From Pseudomonas fluorescens (GTDB lineage: Bacteria; Pseudomonadota; Gammaproteobacteria; Pseudomonadales; Pseudomonadaceae): a DNA stretch of 64,000 nucleotides. A model generated the notes under the pieces. The model worked only from the letters and a program-made list of their open reading frames with translations. It was not told where the DNA came from and made no database searches. The first letter of the stretch is position 1. Each line of letters starts with the position of its first letter. Positions 1-7,873 of the stretch are shown piece after piece. The stretch is from positions 124,001-188,000 of the forward strand of contig NZ_MRST01000017.1 of NCBI RefSeq assembly GCF_001902145.1, written 5' to 3'. Both the position numbers and the translations under genes were made by a program.

Positions 1-1173
1 ATGATGCGTAAATTCTGGCCCCTGCTGATGGCAGGCAGTGTCGGTGCGATGTCGGTGCAGGCCGCACCGGCCGATATCCATGAACTGTTGGTCGGCAGCT
101 ATACGGCCGGCACCAGTGAAGGGATCTACCGCCTGCAATTCGACAGCAGCACCGGGCAGTTCAGCGGCAAGCCGGTGCTGGCGGCGAAAACCGCCAACCC
201 TTCCTGGCTGACGATCTCCAAAGACCAGAAGCACCTGTTCGTGGTCAATGAGAACGGCCCGGGCCAGGAAGACCCGGTCGGCCGCGTCAGCAGCTACAGC
301 ATCGACCCGCAGAACCACCAGTTGACCCTGATCAACCAGGTGCAGAGCCTGGGCAATGAGCCGACCCATTCCAGTGTGGCCGCCGATGGGCGTTACCTGT
401 TCGTCGCCAACTATTCGGTGGTGGAAGACCCGGGTGGCAGCCTGGCGATTCTGCCGGTGGATGCCAGCGGCAAGCTGTCGGCGCCAGTGCAATTGAGCGG
501 GCACCCGGCCAGCCGTGTGAACCCGGAGCGCCAGGCGTCCAACCATGTGCATTCGGTGGTGTCGTCGCCGGACGGCAAGTATGTATTCGTGCAGGACCTG
601 GGCGCGGACAAGGTGTTTGCCTACCGCTACGACCCCAAGGCCAATCACGAGCTGCCACTGACAGCGGCCGACCCGGCGTCGGTGCAGTTGCCACCGGGCA
701 GCGGGCCGCGTCACTTGCTGTTCAGCGCGGACGGCAAACACGCCTGGCTGACCACTGAGATGAGCGCCCAGGTCGCCGTGTTCGACTACAACGAGGGCAA
801 GCTGACGCAAACCCAGTTGCTCGACTATGCCGCCGGCCAACCGGTGTCCGACAAGGCCGGTGCAGCGTTGCATGCCTCAAACGACGGCAAATTCCTGTAC
901 GTGAGCAACCGTGGTACGGCCAATCAGATGCTGGTGTTCAGCATCGACCCGGCCACCGCGCACCTCAAGGAAATTCAGCGGCGTTCTGTCGAAGGCGACC
1001 ATCCGCGTGAGTTCAGCCTCGACCCGAGCGGCAAGTTCCTGCTGATCGCCAATCAGAAAAGCAATGAAATCGTCGTGGTTGAACGCGACCCCAAGACCGG
1101 CCTGCTGGGTAAAACCGTGCAGAAATTGTCGATCGATGCCCCCAGTGACCTCAAGTTCCTGGTGCGTCAATAA
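1..1173 (+). CDS. Exported lactonase-family beta-propeller protein (6-phosphogluconolactonase-like)
   Basis: The 390-residue protein begins with a signal peptide (residues 1-21, ending VQA before APAD), so it should act in the periplasm. The rest is a repetitive seven-bladed propeller of the lactonase family, with blade signatures such as DGRYLFVANY, SPDGKYVFVQDLG, NDGKFLYVSNRG and DPSGKFLLIANQ. Cytosolic relatives hydrolyse 6-phosphogluconolactone. The export signal makes that pathway role unlikely, so the substrate is unknown. ATG codons at 1 and 4 are both possible starts. It appears complete although it begins at the first base of the window, and a GC-rich hairpin follows the stop. Family assignment is firm; the reaction is not. 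Confidence 0.8.
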   Translation: MMRKFWPLLMAGSVGAMSVQAAPADIHELLVGSYTAGTSEGIYRLQFDSSTGQFSGKPVLAAKTANPSWLTISKDQKHLFVVNENGPGQEDPVGRVSSYSIDPQNHQLTLINQVQSLGNEPTHSSVAADGRYLFVANYSVVEDPGGSLAILPVDASGKLSAPVQLSGHPASRVNPERQASNHVHSVVSSPDGKYVFVQDLGADKVFAYRYDPKANHELPLTAADPASVQLPPGSGPRHLLFSADGKHAWLTTEMSAQVAVFDYNEGKLTQTQLLDYAAGQPVSDKAGAALHASNDGKFLYVSNRGTANQMLVFSIDPATAHLKEIQRRSVEGDHPREFSLDPSGKFLLIANQKSNEIVVVERDPKTGLLGKTVQKLSIDAPSDLKFLVRQ

Positions 1174-1175
1174 GC

Positions 1176-1202
1176 CACAGGCCCCGCAATGCGGGGCCTG
1201 TG
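1176..1202 (+). terminator. GC-rich hairpin after the lactonase gene
   Basis: Two perfect 12-base arms (CACAGGCCCCGC and its complement) flank an AAT loop three bases after the stop codon. No U-tract follows, so it may act as an mRNA 3' stabiliser or a weak terminator. Confidence 0.6.
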
Positions 1203-1328
1203 CCGTTGTATTAATCGCAGTGATAACGGCTACTGTTTCAAAGCATTTCTAAGGTTCAACCCTCGAGCGTAAGTTGAGTTCCAAGGCCTTCCCAGGCCAC
1301 CCAACAAACGAACACAAGGGTTACCGCC

Positions 1329-1508
1329 ATGAACGTCAATCTCTTCTCGATCATCGCCGCTTCTGCTGTTTCCGCCACTGTGGCACTGCCTGCCGCCGCT
1401 AGCGTGGAAGTCACCGGCAAAAAATCCACTGTCACGGCCTACACCCAGAAATACCTGCAACAGAGCGCCAATTTCTATGCCGCGCTGGATCACAAGAGCC
1501 AGCACTGA
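1329..1508 (+). CDS. Small exported protein, 59 aa, unknown function
   Basis: This short gene encodes 59 residues: a signal peptide (about residues 1-24, ending PAAA before SVEVTG) and a mature peptide of about 35 residues with KKSTVTAYTQKYLQQ and a C-terminal HKSQH. It starts at ATG 1329, some 120 bases after the lactonase hairpin, so it probably has its own promoter. I do not recognise the family. The clear signal sequence and the REP element placed directly after the stop support a real gene. It is presumably a small periplasmic protein. Confidence 0.65.
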   Translation: MNVNLFSIIAASAVSATVALPAAASVEVTGKKSTVTAYTQKYLQQSANFYAALDHKSQH

Positions 1509-1515
1509 GCCGCGG

Positions 1516-1612
1516 TCAACTGTGGGAGCTGGCTTGCCTGCGATGGTATCAACTCGGTACTTCAGTTACACCGAGTCGCCAGCATCGCAGGCAAGCCAGC
1601 TCCCACAGTTGA
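1516..1612. repeat. REP-type palindrome, class III (GGAGCTGGCTTGCCTGCGAT arms)
   Basis: Nearly 30-base arms (TCAACTGTGGGAGCTGGCTT onward, and the complement ending AGTTGA) enclose about 40 bases that contain a smaller ACTCGGT/ACCGAGT stem. Similar elements are at 14891-14978 and, as halves, near 7638, 61850 and 62332. Confidence 0.9.
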
Positions 1613-1623
1613 TTGGATTGGCC

Positions 1624-2217
1624 TCAGGGTTTTGCCATCACTGCGATAAACAACGGTGAATCCAGAAACCGTTGCAACCAGGCCTGCAAACGCCGATACG
1701 GCGTCCCCGCAAACCACTCCCGATCCACATGGGCAAACTGCCGCACAAAAGGCATTAGCGCGGCATCTGCCAGGCTCAGGTGCTCGGCGAGCAGATACTC
1801 ATGGTCTGCCAGCAACGTTTCCAGTTTCTGCAAGAACATCTCACCCTCCGCCCGATAGTGTTCCATCGGTTGCTCCGGGTAGCGCTCGGCATACTTGTAT
1901 CGATTCAAATGATGCTTGAACACTTGGTCATTTTCTTCAATGAGCGCATACACCGCCGGGTCGCCCTGTAGCCGCCAGTTTTCGGGATCATGCTGCGCCA
2001 GCGCCCATTGCATGATCTCCAGGCTCTCCTCGATCACTCGACCTTCGACACTCAACACCGGCACCGTACCCTTGGGCGACAGCGCCAGCATCTCGGCTGG
2101 TTTGGCCTTGAGGCTCACCTCGACGATTCGCACAGGAGCGCCTGAGTAACGCAAGGCCAGCCGCGCCCGCATCGCATACGGGCAGCGCCGGAACGAGTAC
2201 AGCAACGCTTCGTTCAC
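1624..2217 (-). CDS. Glutathione S-transferase family protein
   Basis: The 197-residue protein has an N-terminal thioredoxin-like GST domain with a CPY motif at residues 12-14, the cis-proline segment KGTVPVL (49-55) and the glutathione gamma-glutamyl contact EES (63-65). An alpha-helical C-terminal domain follows. The cysteine in the active-site position suggests an Omega- or Beta-like glutathione-dependent thiol transferase acting in the cytosol. Its ATG overlaps the sbcC stop codon by four bases, so it is the last gene of the sbcD-sbcC operon and is probably translationally coupled. The substrate is unknown. Confidence 0.85.
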   Translation of the reverse strand: MNEALLYSFRRCPYAMRARLALRYSGAPVRIVEVSLKAKPAEMLALSPKGTVPVLSVEGRVIEESLEIMQWALAQHDPENWRLQGDPAVYALIEENDQVFKHHLNRYKYAERYPEQPMEHYRAEGEMFLQKLETLLADHEYLLAEHLSLADAALMPFVRQFAHVDREWFAGTPYRRLQAWLQRFLDSPLFIAVMAKP

Positions 2218-5200
2218 TTGACCTCCAGGGTACTCAGGCCATTGCCTTGGCGCTGGACCTGGATTTGCACCGGGATGCGTTCATGCATTTCCTGTACGTG
2301 GGAGATCACCGCCACCTTGCGGCCCTGGGCCTGCAAGCCGTCCAGGGCGTCCATCGCCAGTTGCAATGACTCGGGATCGAGGCTGCCAAAGCCTTCGTCG
2401 ATAAACAGCGACTCGATCTTCAAGGTGCTCGACGCCATGGACGCCAGGCCCAAGGCCAACGCCAACGACACCAGGAAGGTTTCGCCACCGGACAATGAAT
2501 GCACCGAGCGCAGTTCATCACCCATCTCTGTGTCCATCACCAACAGCCCGAGCATGCTGCCGCCGCGTTTAAGCCGGTAGCGGCGCACCAGTTGGCGCAG
2601 TTGCACGTTGGCATGGTGCACCAGCAAGTCGAGGTTGTAGGCCTGGGCGATCTTGCGGAATTTGTCACCGCTTGCCGACCCGATCAACGTTTCCAGGCGG
2701 GCCCAACGTTGCCATTCCTCATAGGCTTTGGCGGTGGTCAGGGCCAGGGCCAGGTTGGCATTCTGGCGGCGCTGGTCTTCGGACTGGCGTGCGCGCAGTT
2801 CGGCGCAGTGTTTCTCACCCTCGGTCAGTTGCTGGTCAAGCGTTGCCAGCGTGGCGTCCAACTGCTCGGCATCCAGGTTGCCGTTGTGCTGGGCCTGGTG
2901 TTCGGCCAGGCGCTGTTCGCGTTCGTGCAGCAGAACCCTGGCTTGCTCGACGGCCTTTTCGCTGCTGTGCAGGTGCTGGCGCAACTGCGCGACCTGGGCG
3001 TCATCAAGGGCCAACAGGCGTGCCAGGCCCTGATCATCCAGTTCTGGGTGCAGGGCGCGCCATTCGCCGATGCGTGTCGCAAGGGCTTGCTGCTCCGCCT
3101 CCAATGCCTGCTGGCGTTGCTGCTGGGCCTTGAGGTCGGCGGCCAGCTGTACTTGCGCCGTGTGCACAGCGTGCAGTTCCTGGTTGGCGTCGGTCTCGCT
3201 TTGGCGCGACTGCGTGACGGCTTGCTCCAGTTGCTGTTGCCAGTGTTCGGCGTTGGGATGGTCCCCTAGCAAGGCGCGGAGTTTTTCCTGGACGGCGTGT
3301 TGCTGGTCGGCCAGCTCGGCGACTTGCAGATTCACAGCGTCAAGTTGCTGCTGACGATGCTGTTGGTGGGTGTGTTGTTTCTCGATGGCCTGTTGGCGCT
3401 CCTGCTGCTCGGCCTGCTCGTCGCGTTGATGGCCCAACTGCTCAAGGCGCTGGCTGACCTGCTGGTCGAGCTGCATGAAGGTCGCCGCAGGCGCGCTGCG
3501 CAAGCCTTCCAGCGTCTGGGTGGGCAACAGGCTGGCGAAGGCGCTGAGTTCCGCCTCCAGGCGTTCGCGGTCGCCGGCCAGTTGCCTTTGCTGGTCCACC
3601 AACAATTGCCGGGCTTGCTGGCTGGCATCCTGGGCCGCTTGTAATTGTTGCTGCAAACGCCCGGCGTTCTGTTGCAGGTTGAGCAGGGCGCCTTGGCGTT
3701 GTTCGTCCTGGCTGATGCTTTGGGTCAATTGGGCCAGTTGCTGGGCCAGCCAAGGGCTGCGCTTGGCGGCGTCCTGATTGAACAGCGAGGCAGACAGTGG
3801 GTGGGCTTGCAGGCTCGGTGCCAAACCCTGCTGCTGCGTGGCCAACTGTTCCTGCTGTTGCAGGAACTCTTTTTGCTGAGCGATCAGGCCGCCCACTTCA
3901 CCGCGCAGTTCGGTAAGCTTTTCCTTGAGGCTGTCGACGGCTTTCTGCGCCGCCGCCTCTTCACTTTCATCATGGCGGCCCAGGCTTTGCAGCAGGGCTT
4001 CAGGCTGATGATAGGGGTGTTCGTGGCTACCGCACACCGGGCAGGGTTGGTCATCCTGCAACTGCTCGCGTAATTCCTCGACGCTGGCACTGCGGGCCAG
4101 GCGTTGGCGCTCAAGCAGTTGCTTGGTCACCGCCAGGGTTTGTTCGGCGACGGTGAGTTCGGCCTTGGTTTGCAGGCCGGTCTGGTTCAGTTGTTCGCGT
4201 TTTTGCGCGGCCTCGGCGAGCCTTTGCGTCAGCGCACCTGCCTGTTGATCCAACTGTTGCTGGCTGTCCCACAAACGGGCCAGGTCTTCGAAGGCGCGCT
4301 GTTGCTTGCGATTGTCTTGCAGCAGGCTGGCCAGCAATTGGATTTGTTCGGCCACCGCGTGCGGTTCGGCACCGGCCTCGTGGTAGAGCAAATCCAGGAC
4401 TTCGCGCTGTTGGGTGAACTGTTCGCCGGCGGCGCTGGCGCGCTGTTCGAGTTGCCCCAGCTCGGCCTGGCCTTGGTTGAGGCGATTGCCGATCAACACC
4501 AGCTGTTGCAGGCGGTCACGGTAGGCGTTCCAGGCATCGCTCAGCGGGGTGAGGGCGGCGCTATGCTCAAGTTCGGTGGCCAGGCGCTGCAGGCGCTCGG
4601 TGACTTGGGCCTGTGTGTGTTGCAAGCCGTCGAGCAGGGCCTGGCCTTCGGTACAGGCGCTTTCGTGCTGGTGCTTTTCCTCGTTGCGCTTGGCCAGTTC
4701 GCGGCTCACATGGGCGAGGGTGTTTTGCTCTTCGATGGCCTGGCGCAGCAGGGGCGCGGCGTCGGCCTGGTGTTTCAGGGCCTCGGCCAGTGCTGCCTGG
4801 GCGGCCACTTGCTGGTGTTGCGCCTGTTCCTGGCGGGTGTGCAGGGCGGCTTGTTGCTCGAGGTGCTGCGCAATCTGTGCCGCCAGCGGCGTCAGCAAGG
4901 TGCCGAGTTCTGCCTGGCGCAGGAAGTGATGGCGTTGCGGTGCCAACTGCTCCAGCAGGCTGAGGTCCTGGCGTTGCTGGCCTTGGCTCGCCCAGGTTGC
5001 TTCGTCGCGTTGCAGTTGCTCCACCGCGTGTTGATGGCGCTCCTGCCATTCACGCAGCTCCTTGAGCCAGGTGTGCTGCAACTCCAGCTGCTTGAGCTGG
5101 GCTTGCTGGGTCTTGAGCTGTTGCTGGGCTTGGGCCAACTGTTGATCCAGCTCGGCGCGGGCTTCGGGGGCCAGGGGCACCACGCCGGTGGCTTGGTCCT

Positions 5201-5852
5201 GCAGCTGTTTGTGGGCGTCCTTGGCCTCTTTGGCCTTATCGAACGCACGGCGGCCCAGCTGGGTGTAGAGCGCGGTGTCGGTGAGCTTTTCCAGCAGTTC
5301 GCTGCGCTCATTGTCATTGGCCTTGAGGAAGGCGCTGAACTCGCTTTGCGCCAGCAGCACCGCACGGGTGAACTGCTCGAAGTTAAGGCCCAGGGCCAAT
5401 TCGAGTTGGGTCTTGTATTCGGTTTTCTGGCTGGCTAGCAGTTGGTCGCTGTCTAGGTCGATCAGGCTTTGCCGGCTGTTCTGCAACTTGCCGCTGGCCT
5501 TGTCACGGGCGCGGTTGGCTTCCCAGCGCGCACGGTAGCGGCGGCCACTGACACCGACAAAATCCACCTCGGCATAGCCGCCACCGGTGCCACGTCGAAT
5601 CAGGGTGCGCGGGTCGCCGATGGAAATATCCGTGTCGGCGTCCGGCATCTTGGCCTGGCCGGTGTCACCCAGGCGCGGCACCGCACCAAACAGCGCCAGG
5701 CACAACGCATCGAGCAGGGTACTTTTACCCGCGCCAGTCGGCCCGGTGATGGCGAACAGACCCGCACTGGCCAACGGCTCGGCGGTAAAGTCGATTTCGA
5801 ACGGGCCGGCCAGGGAGGCGAGGTTTTTCAAGCGGATGGCGAGGATCTTCAT
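2214..5852 (-). CDS. sbcC: Exonuclease SbcCD, ATPase subunit SbcC
   Basis: SbcC is the Rad50-type SMC ATPase that, with SbcD, cleaves hairpins and processes double-strand ends during replication and repair. The 1,212-residue protein has the expected order: Walker A GPTGAGKST near residues 38-46, a very long Gln- and Leu-rich coiled coil, a zinc-hook CPVC near residue 605, a second coiled coil, and a C-terminal signature LSGGE and Walker B LFIDEGFGSLD. Its start overlaps the sbcD stop by four bases and its own stop overlaps the GST start by four. Length and motifs are typical for Pseudomonas, and no damage is visible. Confidence 0.97.
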   Translation of the reverse strand: MKILAIRLKNLASLAGPFEIDFTAEPLASAGLFAITGPTGAGKSTLLDALCLALFGAVPRLGDTGQAKMPDADTDISIGDPRTLIRRGTGGGYAEVDFVGVSGRRYRARWEANRARDKASGKLQNSRQSLIDLDSDQLLASQKTEYKTQLELALGLNFEQFTRAVLLAQSEFSAFLKANDNERSELLEKLTDTALYTQLGRRAFDKAKEAKDAHKQLQDQATGVVPLAPEARAELDQQLAQAQQQLKTQQAQLKQLELQHTWLKELREWQERHQHAVEQLQRDEATWASQGQQRQDLSLLEQLAPQRHHFLRQAELGTLLTPLAAQIAQHLEQQAALHTRQEQAQHQQVAAQAALAEALKHQADAAPLLRQAIEEQNTLAHVSRELAKRNEEKHQHESACTEGQALLDGLQHTQAQVTERLQRLATELEHSAALTPLSDAWNAYRDRLQQLVLIGNRLNQGQAELGQLEQRASAAGEQFTQQREVLDLLYHEAGAEPHAVAEQIQLLASLLQDNRKQQRAFEDLARLWDSQQQLDQQAGALTQRLAEAAQKREQLNQTGLQTKAELTVAEQTLAVTKQLLERQRLARSASVEELREQLQDDQPCPVCGSHEHPYHQPEALLQSLGRHDESEEAAAQKAVDSLKEKLTELRGEVGGLIAQQKEFLQQQEQLATQQQGLAPSLQAHPLSASLFNQDAAKRSPWLAQQLAQLTQSISQDEQRQGALLNLQQNAGRLQQQLQAAQDASQQARQLLVDQQRQLAGDRERLEAELSAFASLLPTQTLEGLRSAPAATFMQLDQQVSQRLEQLGHQRDEQAEQQERQQAIEKQHTHQQHRQQQLDAVNLQVAELADQQHAVQEKLRALLGDHPNAEHWQQQLEQAVTQSRQSETDANQELHAVHTAQVQLAADLKAQQQRQQALEAEQQALATRIGEWRALHPELDDQGLARLLALDDAQVAQLRQHLHSSEKAVEQARVLLHEREQRLAEHQAQHNGNLDAEQLDATLATLDQQLTEGEKHCAELRARQSEDQRRQNANLALALTTAKAYEEWQRWARLETLIGSASGDKFRKIAQAYNLDLLVHHANVQLRQLVRRYRLKRGGSMLGLLVMDTEMGDELRSVHSLSGGETFLVSLALALGLASMASSTLKIESLFIDEGFGSLDPESLQLAMDALDGLQAQGRKVAVISHVQEMHERIPVQIQVQRQGNGLSTLEVK

Positions 5853-7090
5853 GGCTGTTCGCCCTCCTGTTGCACTTCCTGGAGTAGCACGGCGAAGTCC
5901 TTCAAGGTCTGTTCATCCACCTCACTGCCGTAGCTGTCCTGCCAGGCGCGGCTGAACAGTTCCTGGGGCGTGAGTTGGTCGAGCTCGACCAGTTGCGCAT
6001 CGTCCGCCTCTGTGCTGCCGCGCGTGCCGGCGTATTCGGTGGCGATACGCACCAGGCGCACGGCCTTGCCTTGTAGCGCGGTTTCGATCTGTTGGCGCAG
6101 GTCCGGTTGCGGCTCGTCGAGGCGCACGCGCACTTCCAGCCAGGGGTGGCGCTGGGTTTCGGCGAGCAGGTCGATGTCGGGCAGCTCACCGAGCTGCTTG
6201 AGGATATCGGCCAGGGGCGCGGCTTCCAGGCGTTGCAGGTTGACGGAGCGGGGAATCAGGATCGGTTCGCAGCCCACCAGCCTTTCGCCCTGGAACGTCA
6301 CGTCGAGAATCTGATGCTTGTAGCCGATTTCGGAGAACGACAGGGGGATTGGCGAGCCGCTGTAGCGAATGCGCTCCTCGCCATTGACCTTTTGCGGCTT
6401 GTGCAAATGGCCGAGGGCCACATACGCCACGCTTCGGTCGAACAGTGTGGCGGGCAGTGCCTCGGCATTGCCGATGATCAGGCTGCGTTCGGAGTCTTCG
6501 GATACCGACCCACCGGCCATGTGCGCATGGCTGATGGCTATCAACGCCTGGCCTTTGTTGCGCTTGGCATTGGCGGCCGCGATCAACCATTCATGCACTT
6601 GGCCGATGCCGCGCAAGTAATCATCGCCCAGCTGTGCGCCGGTGACTTCCGCCGGGCGCAGGAAGGGCAGCGCCAGGCACCAGGCGGCGATCTTGCCTTT
6701 GGTATTAGGCAGCGGGATCAGCAGGCGGTCGGCATCCAGTTGGCCGTCATCCAGCCACAGCACCCGGCCCAGTGCATGGGTGCGCAGGCGGCGCATCAGC
6801 GGGGCCGGCAGTTCGATGCGCGAACCGGAGTCATGGTTGCCGGCAATCATCACAATGGTCAGTGTCGGCTGTTGTTCGTGGGCGCTGATGATGAAGTCAT
6901 ACAAGCGCTCCTGGGCCTTGAGTGGCGGGTTGACCGTGTCGAAGATATCGCCGGCGATCAACAGCACATCCGGGCGCTGGGCCTTGAGTTGGCCCAGTAG
7001 CCATTCAAGGAAACAGGCGTGTTCGAAGTCGCGTTCCTGGCCGTGGAGGTTTTGGCCCAAGTGCCAGTCGGAGGTATGAAACAGACGCAA
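5849..7090 (-). CDS. sbcD: Exonuclease SbcCD, nuclease subunit SbcD
   Basis: SbcD is the Mre11-type Mn-dependent nuclease partner of SbcC. The 413-residue protein carries the calcineurin-like phosphoesterase motifs in order: DWHLGQ near the N-terminus, AGDIFD, GNHDSG and GHLHKP, followed by a C-terminal domain expected to contact SbcC. It is the first gene of the sbcD-sbcC-GST operon, transcribed leftward. Upstream lie only about 90 bases before a REP element, so the promoter should be within 7091-7180. Confidence 0.96.
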   Translation of the reverse strand: MRLFHTSDWHLGQNLHGQERDFEHACFLEWLLGQLKAQRPDVLLIAGDIFDTVNPPLKAQERLYDFIISAHEQQPTLTIVMIAGNHDSGSRIELPAPLMRRLRTHALGRVLWLDDGQLDADRLLIPLPNTKGKIAAWCLALPFLRPAEVTGAQLGDDYLRGIGQVHEWLIAAANAKRNKGQALIAISHAHMAGGSVSEDSERSLIIGNAEALPATLFDRSVAYVALGHLHKPQKVNGEERIRYSGSPIPLSFSEIGYKHQILDVTFQGERLVGCEPILIPRSVNLQRLEAAPLADILKQLGELPDIDLLAETQRHPWLEVRVRLDEPQPDLRQQIETALQGKAVRLVRIATEYAGTRGSTEADDAQLVELDQLTPQELFSRAWQDSYGSEVDEQTLKDFAVLLQEVQQEGEQP

Positions 7091-7179
7091 GGCGAACTCC
7101 GTGGAGAAGATGAAAAGGAGGGGAGTTTACCTGTAAAAGTGCGCGTGGACTCATGGCCGACGCGATCAACGGTGGGCGA

Positions 7180-7279
7180 TGTAGGAGCGAGCTTGCTCGC
7201 GAAAAACTAACAGGCGCCGCGTTTTCTCAGGAAACGCGCGTTATCGTTGACGTTTTTCGCGAGCAAGCTCGCTCCTACA
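7180..7279. repeat. REP-type element, class I (about 100 bp)
   Basis: Arms TGTAGGAGCGAGCTTGCTCG and complement enclose an asymmetric core containing GGCGCCGCG and CGCGTTATCGTTGACG. Five other copies are at 20907, 32709, 36410, 43416 and 57925; those at 20907 and 32709 have the core inverted. Confidence 0.92.
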
Positions 7280-7346
7280 GGGGTTACGGGGTGTTAGTGG
7301 GGGTGGGTTGCAGGCAACTACACAACTGTGCAGTTCGCCGCAGCCG

Positions 7347-7600
7347 CCGGTAACCACGATGCGAAGCGAGCCGCTCTTGATCTGCTTTTGATCTTAGGCG
7401 CCCCGTTAAACCACGCTGGCAGGAATTCGACAGTGATTTTGGCGGCCCCCAAAATCACTGGCGGATTACGGGCACACCGAGCCTGGGCGAGGTGCCGAGT
7501 GGTGGGGCAAGAGCGCTTTGGTTACTTTCGCGCTTTTCGAAAGTGACCCGCTGTAAAAGCGGAACCAATAGCAGCCATTACCGCAGGAACGGATATGTAC
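7347..7600. repeat. Long intergenic repeat, copy 1
   Basis: Two conserved flanks, 7347-7419 and 7470-7600, match in reverse complement the flanks of the element at 61974-62292. The centre differs: here it holds a 30-base palindrome (7431-7460, CAGTGATTTTGG arms). Fragmentary frames such as GARALWLLSRFSKVT arise from this repeat and are not taken as genes. Confidence 0.8.
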
Positions 7601-7637
7601 GCGGTCTGATCCAACATCCCAATTGGCTGCCAGGCCG

Positions 7638-7853
7638 TCTTCGCAGGCAAGCCAGCTCCCACAGTTGGATCGTGGGGTGTCAGGTAGGCGGGCGTCGGCT
7701 GTCAGGCCGCCACGGGAGCAAGCTCCCTCGCCACAGGTCCAGCGTCGCCTCGAAGTTGTGTAGATACCTATGTTGCGATGGCGGAGTATCAGCCAGCACA
7801 TCTGCCGACTGTTACGCCGCCATCGCGGGCAAGCTCGCTCCCACAGGGTTTTG
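7638..7853. repeat. Cluster of REP half-elements
   Basis: Three single arms of different classes lie in tandem: a class III right arm (7638-7663, GCAGGCAAGCCAGCTCCCAC), an element with GGGAGCAAGCTCCCTCGCCA (7708-7736) and GCGGGCAAGCTCGCTCCCAC (about 7827-7846). The stretch 7692-7736 is repeated almost exactly at 15007-15051. With the long repeat, this explains the 7280-7873 gap; I see no gene there. Confidence 0.75.
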
Positions 7854-7873
7854 TGGTGTTGGTTGAGGCTGGG

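Noticed and set aside
1519..1608. REP palindromes as rho-independent terminators
   Set aside because: They have long interrupted arms, no T-run, repeat in several classes genome-wide and also occur between co-directional genes such as dctP and dctQ.
4104..5438. A long plus-strand Leu/Gly/Gln-rich frame that looks like a membrane protein
   Set aside because: Antisense of the SbcC coiled coil, where CAG and CTG codons read as Leu and Gln on either strand.
7492..7866. Small proteins in the long repeat, and similar ones at 61885-62471
   Set aside because: These frames come from the dispersed repeat and REP elements (recurring GARALWLL and SKVT strings) and such ORFs are common false annotations in Pseudomonas.
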